Shown piece by piece: positions 6,883-9,908 of a DNA stretch of 9,908 bases. This stretch comes from an uncultured bacterium (lineage in GTDB: Bacteria > Cyanobacteriota > Vampirovibrionia > Gastranaerophilales > Gastranaerophilaceae), in NCBI GenBank assembly GCA_945833895.1, contig CAMAGQ010000053.1, positions 1 through 9,908 on the forward strand, read 5' to 3'. Positions within the stretch are counted from its first letter, which is position 1; the number at the start of each line of letters is the position of its first letter. The notes under the pieces were generated by a model. It saw only the letters and a program-made list of their open reading frames with translations. It had not been told where the DNA came from and did not search any database. A program made the position numbers and the translations under genes.

Positions 6883-6897
6883 GTAGTTTTAAACTAC
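6883..6897. repeat. Short inverted repeat in the rplI leader
   Basis: GTAGTTT and AAACTAC are perfectly complementary 7-bp arms around a single central base, about 35-50 bp upstream of the rplI start. The right arm overlaps the proposed -10 box of rplI. It is AT-rich and could be an operator half-site pair or an accident of composition. Confidence 0.4.
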
Positions 6898-6919
6898 TAC
6901 AAAAATACCAGTTTGTCGA
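6891..6919 (-). promoter_or_regulatory. Possible rplI promoter
   Basis: On the minus strand, TCGACA (6919-6914, 5/6 to the -35 consensus) is 17 bp from TAGTTT (6896-6891, 3/6 to the -10 consensus). The spacing is ideal but the -10 box is weak. rplI could instead be read through from zupT. Confidence 0.35.
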
Positions 6920-6952
6920 TAGTTTTTATAATTTTGTTAAGTAAATTCTTTA

Positions 6953-7756
6953 TCATAGAAGAATTATACTTGACCAGATGAATAAAATTCCTGAAATAAT
7001 GCCCATTATAGACAAGTGCCAATCTCCGTATTCCTTTGCCAGCGGTAAAAGAGTATCAAAAGCGATATATGTCATAATTCCTGCAACCGCAGCCATCAAA
7101 AATCCTACCAAAACGTGAGGAACAAAAAGCCCGAATACGAACATTCCGACAAGAGCTCCGATAGGTTCGGTAATTCCCGATAATGCGGCATAAAGCATTG
7201 CATAACGTTTTTTACCTGTTACGTGGTAAATAGGAAGTGCAACAGAAATTCCCTCGGGAATATTGTGTATTGCAATAGCAAACGCAACAGACAAACCTAA
7301 CGTAACGTCTTGAGTTGTCGTCAAAAACGTTGCCATACCTTCAGGGAAGTTGTGAATACACAATGCAACTGCCGTTAAAATCCCCGCACGTTTGAGTTTT
7401 GAATGCGTGTGAGATGCGGCTTCCATATCATCAGGGTTTAAGAGTTCTTCTGTATCAACGTGGTCAGGCAGAAAATAGTCAATCAAAACAGAGATGCTTA
7501 ACCCGAGAATAAATCCGCCAAACACCATCCAGCGGAACATGTTCGGGAAATTCACACTTAACAAAGCTTCTGCCCCCGGGATAATATCAACAAGCGATAT
7601 GAATATCATTACACCCGCTGAAAACCCTAAACCAAAAGACAAAACCTTTAAATTATCTTTCTTGGTAACAAAAGCAACCATCCCGCCTATTGCGGTTGTC
7701 AAGCCGGCAAGCAGGGTAAGTCCAAAAGCTAATCCGAAATTACTGTTTGTAATCAT
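6953..7756 (-). CDS. zupT: ZIP-family divalent metal transporter, ZupT type
   Basis: This 267-residue inner-membrane protein imports divalent metals, classically zinc with broader activity toward iron and manganese. Eight hydrophobic segments are apparent, as expected for ZIP proteins. The paired signature motifs are HNFPEG (residues 135-140, TM4) and HNIPEG (164-169, TM5), which supply the binuclear metal site (His135, Asn136, Glu139, His164, Asn165, Glu168). TEP with Glu197 lies in the next segment. The loop between TM3 and TM4 (about 95-122) contains DHVDTEE and SHTHSK, a typical metal-rich loop. Segments such as ALCIHNFPEGMATF and MAAVAGIM match E. coli ZupT closely. A GGAAGGA ribosome site lies upstream of the ATG at somewhat long spacing. 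The half-operator CTAACAC just upstream is noted separately. Placement near a DtxR-family regulator fits metal-responsive control, which is inferred. Confidence 0.93.
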   Translation of the reverse strand: MITNSNFGLAFGLTLLAGLTTAIGGMVAFVTKKDNLKVLSFGLGFSAGVMIFISLVDIIPGAEALLSVNFPNMFRWMVFGGFILGLSISVLIDYFLPDHVDTEELLNPDDMEAASHTHSKLKRAGILTAVALCIHNFPEGMATFLTTTQDVTLGLSVAFAIAIHNIPEGISVALPIYHVTGKKRYAMLYAALSGITEPIGALVGMFVFGLFVPHVLVGFLMAAVAGIMTYIAFDTLLPLAKEYGDWHLSIMGIISGILFIWSSIILL

Positions 7757-7854
7757 TCAATATTTGTCCTTCCAGACTATATACTAACACAAAAAATTTT
7801 TGCGAGTTCATGAAAAATTTTTCTCCTCAATCTAAATATTGATGAAATTTCACA

Positions 7855-7870
7855 AAAAGGCATGCCTTTT
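7855..7870. repeat. Perfect 16-bp palindrome
   Basis: AAAAGGCATGCCTTTT is its own reverse complement. It lies about 100 bp upstream of zupT. A perfect palindrome of this length with a GC core could be a dimeric regulator's binding site. No matching second copy is present in the window. Confidence 0.6.
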
Positions 7871-7953
7871 ATATAAAATAAGTGTTTCAGGCACATATTA
7901 AGTTCTTTTGTAAAGTTATGTAAAGATAATTTTCCTGAGTACCGACACGCCCG

Positions 7954-7976
7954 AAACCATGTCAGCGACATGGTTT
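7954..7976. repeat. Strong hairpin in the zupT-yggS intergenic region
   Basis: AAACCATGTC (7954-7963) and GACATGGTTT (7967-7976) are perfectly complementary 10-bp arms around AGC. On the plus strand the stem is followed by only a short T run (TTTT then AGCC), so it is a poor terminator. It could be a dispersed repeat, an end of a small RNA, or a leader structure of zupT transcribed from far upstream. Confidence 0.6.
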
Positions 7977-8019
7977 TAGCCATTTTGAGAATTGAAAAAT
8001 TTTTGCGGAAATATTTTTT

Positions 8020-8048
8020 TTGGACATGCCCGAAAAACAAGGTACAAT
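8020..8048 (+). promoter_or_regulatory. Promoter of yggS-sepF
   Basis: The -10 box TACAAT (8043-8048, 5/6) is preceded by TTGGAC (8020-8025) at 17 bp, or equivalently TGGACA (8021-8026, 5/6) at 16 bp. Transcription would begin near 8055, giving a leader of about 35-40 nt to the yggS start. Confidence 0.7.
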
Positions 8049-8090
8049 TAGATTATGCTCAAGTATTGAGAGATTTCTTGTAGAGGTTAA

Positions 8091-8756
8091 ATGATGTTTG
8101 AAACAATTAAGAAAAATCTTTTGCAGATACAAGAAGAAATCGCACCTTGTAAACCAAAAATAATTGCAGTTACAAAGTATTTTGACGAGAGAGCAATGCT
8201 TGCCGCTTACGATGCAGGCTTGAGAGATTTCGGAGAATCCAGAGTAATTGAAGCATCTGAGAAAATTTCAGCATTACCTGAAAATGTCAGAGCAAATTCA
8301 ACTTTTCACCTCATAGGTCACTTGCAAACCAACAAAGTGAAACAAGCGGTGAAGGTTTTTGATTACATCCATTCTGTTGATTCCGTCAAACTTGCAAAAA
8401 GTATCTCACAGCACGCACAGGAAATCGGCAAGGTTCAAAAAATACTTATACAAATAAATAACGCTAACGAAGAACAAAAGTTCGGGTTTTCAAAAGAAAC
8501 CGCAGAGGATGCATTATCCCAAATTCTACAACTGCCGGCAATTGAAGTTGCAGGTATTATGAATATGGCTCCACTGGGGTGTTCTGATGAAGAATTAGCA
8601 AAACTCTTTGGCGAAATCATTCAAATCAGAGATGAACTTCAACTCAAATGTAACTGTGAATTACCTGAGGTTTCGATGGGCATGAGTCAGGACTACAAAA
8701 TTGCAGTTCGTTACGGCACAACAATGTTAAGGATAGGTAGAAAATTATTTAGATAA
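8091..8756 (+). CDS. yggS: YggS/PROSC-family pyridoxal phosphate homeostasis protein
   Basis: This is the single-domain PLP-binding protein that buffers pyridoxal 5'-phosphate and affects amino-acid homeostasis; it has the alanine-racemase-like TIM barrel but not the second racemase domain. The PLP lysine is Lys29 in IIAVTKY (residues 24-30). Further signatures are the FGESRVIEA segment after the second helix (often FGENRVQE), FHLIGHLQTNKVK, QINNANEEQKFGF, the IMNMAPLG strand, and SMGMSQDYKIAVRYGTTMLRIGR near the C-terminus, which binds the phosphate. The length of 221 is normal. Two ATG codons are adjacent; AGAGG at 8082-8086 is 4 nt from the first and 7 nt from the second (8094), so the real start may be 8094. 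It lies 18 bp before sepF, matching the ylmE-ylmF order of Gram-positives and the yggS-sepF order of cyanobacteria. Confidence 0.96.
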   Translation: MMFETIKKNLLQIQEEIAPCKPKIIAVTKYFDERAMLAAYDAGLRDFGESRVIEASEKISALPENVRANSTFHLIGHLQTNKVKQAVKVFDYIHSVDSVKLAKSISQHAQEIGKVQKILIQINNANEEQKFGFSKETAEDALSQILQLPAIEVAGIMNMAPLGCSDEELAKLFGEIIQIRDELQLKCNCELPEVSMGMSQDYKIAVRYGTTMLRIGRKLFR

Positions 8757-8774
8757 ATTACGGAGGAAAAATCG

Positions 8775-9287
8775 GTGGCAGCAATAGTAGATAATTTCAA
8801 GAAAGTTGTAAATTTCGTAGTAGATAGTATAAGCGGAGAAGATAGCCCGTTTGGCATGATGAATGAACCGGATGAAGACGGTTATGAGTACATTGAGGAC
8901 GGAAACGCAGTTAGAGAGATTGCACCTTCTTCCTATGAACCGGTTATCGAAAAACGCGAATCTAAAGTTTTAAGCCATCCGAGTATTAATAGAGGCGGAA
9001 ATGAAGTTATAGTTGTTGAACCTCGTTCTTTTGACGATGCTGCCACAATCGTTCAACATCTAAAAGACAGAAAAATCGTTATGTTAAACCTTCATTTGCT
9101 TGATAAAGAACAATCTCAAAGAACTATTGATTTTGTTTGCGGTGCCTCTCAAGCTTTGAATGGTAATCCTAAAAAAGTTGGGGATTTGGTTTTTGTATTT
9201 GCACCAAGCAACGTTACATTAACCGCTGACGTTAACCCTCAACAAAGCAAGTTTAATGATTCTTTGTGGAGAACATCTCTACAATAG
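8775..9287 (+). CDS. sepF: Cell division protein SepF
   Basis: SepF tethers and bundles FtsZ filaments at the membrane. The 170-residue protein starts with GTG, supported by GGAGG 8 nt upstream. The N-terminal segment AAIVDNFKKVVNFVVDSI is a likely amphipathic membrane-binding helix. An acidic, flexible linker follows (about residues 21-75, DEDGYEYIEDG). The globular SepF domain (about 77-150) shows VIVVEPRSFDDAATIVQHLK, then IVMLNLHLLDKEQSQRTIDF, VCGASQALNG and VGDLVFVFAPSNVTL, all typical of the family. The last 20 residues form a polar tail outside the core. It follows yggS after 18 bp and ends before a strong terminator, so the two are probably cotranscribed. SepF is essential or important for septation in cyanobacteria and Gram-positives lacking FtsA or sharing its role. 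Confidence 0.96.
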   Translation: MAAIVDNFKKVVNFVVDSISGEDSPFGMMNEPDEDGYEYIEDGNAVREIAPSSYEPVIEKRESKVLSHPSINRGGNEVIVVEPRSFDDAATIVQHLKDRKIVMLNLHLLDKEQSQRTIDFVCGASQALNGNPKKVGDLVFVFAPSNVTLTADVNPQQSKFNDSLWRTSLQ

Positions 9288-9330
9288 AATAATTTTGGTA
9301 TGAGAAGAGAGATAGTTTAGACATTTATAC

Positions 9331-9353
9331 GGACAGTTTTTACTGTCCTTTTT
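9331..9353 (+). terminator. Intrinsic terminator of yggS-sepF
   Basis: GGACAGT and ACTGTCC form a perfect 7-bp stem with a TTTT loop, followed immediately by TTTTTATTAT. It lies 43 bp beyond the sepF stop codon. Confidence 0.92.
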
Positions 9354-9370
9354 ATTATGCTCGTCAAAGG

Positions 9371-9392
9371 TTCCTCGGCTAAAGCCTCAGAA
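9371..9392. repeat. Imperfect palindrome resembling dispersed intergenic repeats
   Basis: Arms TTCCTCGGCT (9371-9380) and AGCCTCAGAA (9383-9392) pair at 7 of 10 positions around AA and are followed by TGACAGGGG. The form is reminiscent, from memory, of dispersed palindromic intergenic repeats with a CCTCGG...GATGACA pattern seen in several bacteria. Copy number cannot be judged from one copy. Confidence 0.4.
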
Positions 9393-9413
9393 TGACAGGG
9401 GTAAATATTTTTT

Positions 9414-9497
9414 ATAATGTAACAGTTAAGTAGGTCAGGCATTGCCTGACAATATAAAATGCCAGCATAGTAATATTGACCTACGCCGTTACATTAT
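9414..9497. repeat. 84-bp element with inverted-repeat ends and an internal hairpin (MITE-like)
   Basis: The ends ATAATGTAAC (9414-9423) and GTTACATTAT (9488-9497) are perfectly complementary. A second pair, TAGGTCA (9431-9437) and TGACCTA (9477-9483), lies inside them. The centre holds GTCAGGC-ATT-GCCTGAC (9434-9450), a perfect 7-bp hairpin that competes with an alternative pairing of GGCATT (9438-9443) with AATGCC (9458-9463). The right end includes the TAA stop of the XRE gene. No transposase is present, so it would be non-autonomous if mobile; it could instead be a structured 3' end of the regulator's transcript. Confidence 0.5.
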
Positions 9498-9715
9498 TTT
9501 TTATCAAAATCAAATAAATCAACTAAAGTAATTTTTGTTGCTCTTGTAATGCAAAAAAGAAGTTTCACAGAAGGATTTACTTTACCCAGTTCCAATTTTC
9601 CAATATATGTTTGGTGGCATCCAATTTTAAATGCTAATTCTTCTTGAGTTAAACCACATAATTTTCTGTATCGTTTTATATTTTTTCCTAAATTTTGCAA
9701 TACTTTTGTATTCAT
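9494..9715 (-). CDS. Small XRE-family helix-turn-helix regulator
   Basis: This protein of about 73 residues is almost entirely an HTH_3/Cro-CI domain: LGKNIKRYRKLCGLTQEELA, then the recognition segment IGCHQTYIGKLELGKVNPS, and a final helix ending LVDLFDFDKK. It has no dimerisation, metal or peptidase domain, like phage, toxin-antitoxin or restriction-modification controller proteins. I chose the ATG at 9715; a TTG at 9724 would add three residues. No clear ribosome site precedes either, so a short-leader or leaderless transcript is possible. Two 20-bp direct repeats lie just upstream and are the likely binding sites. No toxin or methylase partner is next to it in the window. Confidence 0.8.
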   Translation of the reverse strand: MNTKVLQNLGKNIKRYRKLCGLTQEELAFKIGCHQTYIGKLELGKVNPSVKLLFCITRATKITLVDLFDFDKK

Positions 9716-9724
9716 ACTTGACAA

Positions 9725-9769
9725 TATAGACTATTACGCTTATTATTTGTATAGACTGACACGCTTATT
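9725..9769. promoter_or_regulatory. Pair of 20-bp direct repeats, likely operator of the XRE regulator
   Basis: The plus strand contains TATAGACT, three bases, then ACGCTTATT twice: 9725-9744 and 9750-9769. All 17 defined positions are identical and the period is 25 bp, with ATTTG between units. The array occupies the divergent region between the XRE gene and the HAD-type gene start, beginning 10 bp upstream of the XRE ATG. It is therefore well placed to control both directions. TTGACG at 9769-9774 on the plus strand may be a -35 box, but I see no good -10 at standard spacing. Confidence 0.65.
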
Positions 9770-9810
9770 TGACGTTATAAGATAGGATTTAATTAGGTTT
9801 ATAAAACATT

Positions 9811-9908
9811 ATGAAAAAGACATTATTAATCGACCTTGACGGAGTACTAAATTAATATACGGGAAACTTTGATAAAGAATACATCCCCGAAATCAAACAG
9901 GGAGCAAA
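9811..9908 (+). pseudogene. HAD-superfamily hydrolase start with an in-frame stop (probable pseudogene), cut by the window edge
   Basis: From the ATG at 9811 the reading is MKKTLLIDLDGVLN, which contains HAD motif I (DLDGV, nucleophile Asp8 and general acid Asp10). Codon 15 is TAA (9853-9855). The same frame then continues YTGNFDKEYIPEIKQGA to the window end, which reads naturally as the next part of such a phosphatase. One base change, for example from CAA (Gln) or AAA (Lys), would explain the stop. No internal start in the window can restore motif I, and no strong ribosome site precedes the ATG. A sequencing error is the main alternative to a true pseudogene; programmed readthrough is less likely. 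Confidence 0.65.

Larger units (their letters stand above)
7757..8090. other. 334-bp divergent intergenic region between zupT and yggS
   Basis: No convincing gene is visible. The region is very AT-rich and holds a perfect 16-bp palindrome (7855-7870), a strong 10-bp-stem hairpin (7954-7976), a 13-bp direct repeat AAAAATTTTTGCG (7792-7804 and 7995-8007), and the yggS promoter near its right end. A minus-strand reading frame at 8040-7777 has a biased, low-quality composition and overlaps these elements. Confidence 0.7.

Noticed and set aside
7777..8040. 87-residue minus-strand reading frame in the zupT-yggS intergenic region
   Set aside because: Its composition (many Phe, Lys, Cys and Ile) looks like translated AT-rich DNA. 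It has no recognisable domain, overlaps a palindrome and a hairpin, and ends against the zupT start region.
9716..9724. TTG start for the XRE regulator
   Set aside because: It adds only three residues, lacks a ribosome site, and an ATG three codons later starts right at the typical N-terminus of the domain.
9725..9769. A short CRISPR-like array
   Set aside because: Only two units are present, the 5-bp spacing is far too short for spacers, and no cas genes are in the window; a regulator's operator is a better fit.
9853..9855. Recoded or readthrough TAA in the HAD-type gene
   Set aside because: All other genes in the window end normally at standard stops, including TAA, and no recoding structure is visible, so a mutation or sequencing error is simpler.

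Overview
The window is about 9.9 kb of AT-rich, gene-dense bacterial chromosome. Several clues point to a non-photosynthetic relative of the cyanobacteria, most likely a gut-type Melainabacteria/Vampirovibrionia (Gastranaerophilales-like) genome. The SLOG/DprA-like protein at 1855-2454 closely resembles, from memory, a family conserved in cyanobacteria and annotated 'DNA recombination-mediator protein A'. The yggS-sepF pair is typical of Firmicutes and Cyanobacteria. Two hypothetical proteins resemble, again from memory, proteins of that lineage. The taxonomic placement is inference.

Left part (1-3976): a PcrA/UvrD helicase gene leaves the window on the minus strand. A compact divergent promoter region separates it from a plus-strand run of three closely spaced genes: the SLOG-domain protein, a HEAT-like helical-repeat protein, and a small protein with two canonical EF-hand loops. 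These look like one transcription unit.

Middle part (4024-7756): all genes lie on the minus strand. Reading in the direction of transcription they are a ZupT-type ZIP metal transporter, ribosomal protein L9, a DtxR/MntR-family metalloregulator that overlaps by 4 bp a gene for an unrecognised multi-pass membrane protein, and an unrecognised charged 179-residue protein. The regulator's promoter has a TTGACA -35 box and a TACACT -10 box 17 bp apart, and a 22-bp inverted repeat fills the interval between them. A second copy of this operator (18 of 22 bases identical) lies across the stop codon of the membrane-protein gene. The transporter and the metalloregulator operon suggest a metal-homeostasis neighbourhood; the membrane protein is a candidate new member of the regulon.

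Right part (7757-9908): a 334-bp intergenic region with a perfect 16-bp palindrome and a strong hairpin precedes a good promoter for yggS (PLP homeostasis) and sepF (FtsZ-ring assembly), which end at a clear intrinsic terminator. Next comes a gene-free patch with two palindromic, possibly dispersed repeat elements, then a small XRE-type regulator on the minus strand. Two 20-bp direct repeats (period 25 bp) lie just upstream of the regulator and are probably its operator. At the right edge the start of a HAD-type phosphatase reads cleanly except for an in-frame TAA at codon 15, which suggests a broken gene.
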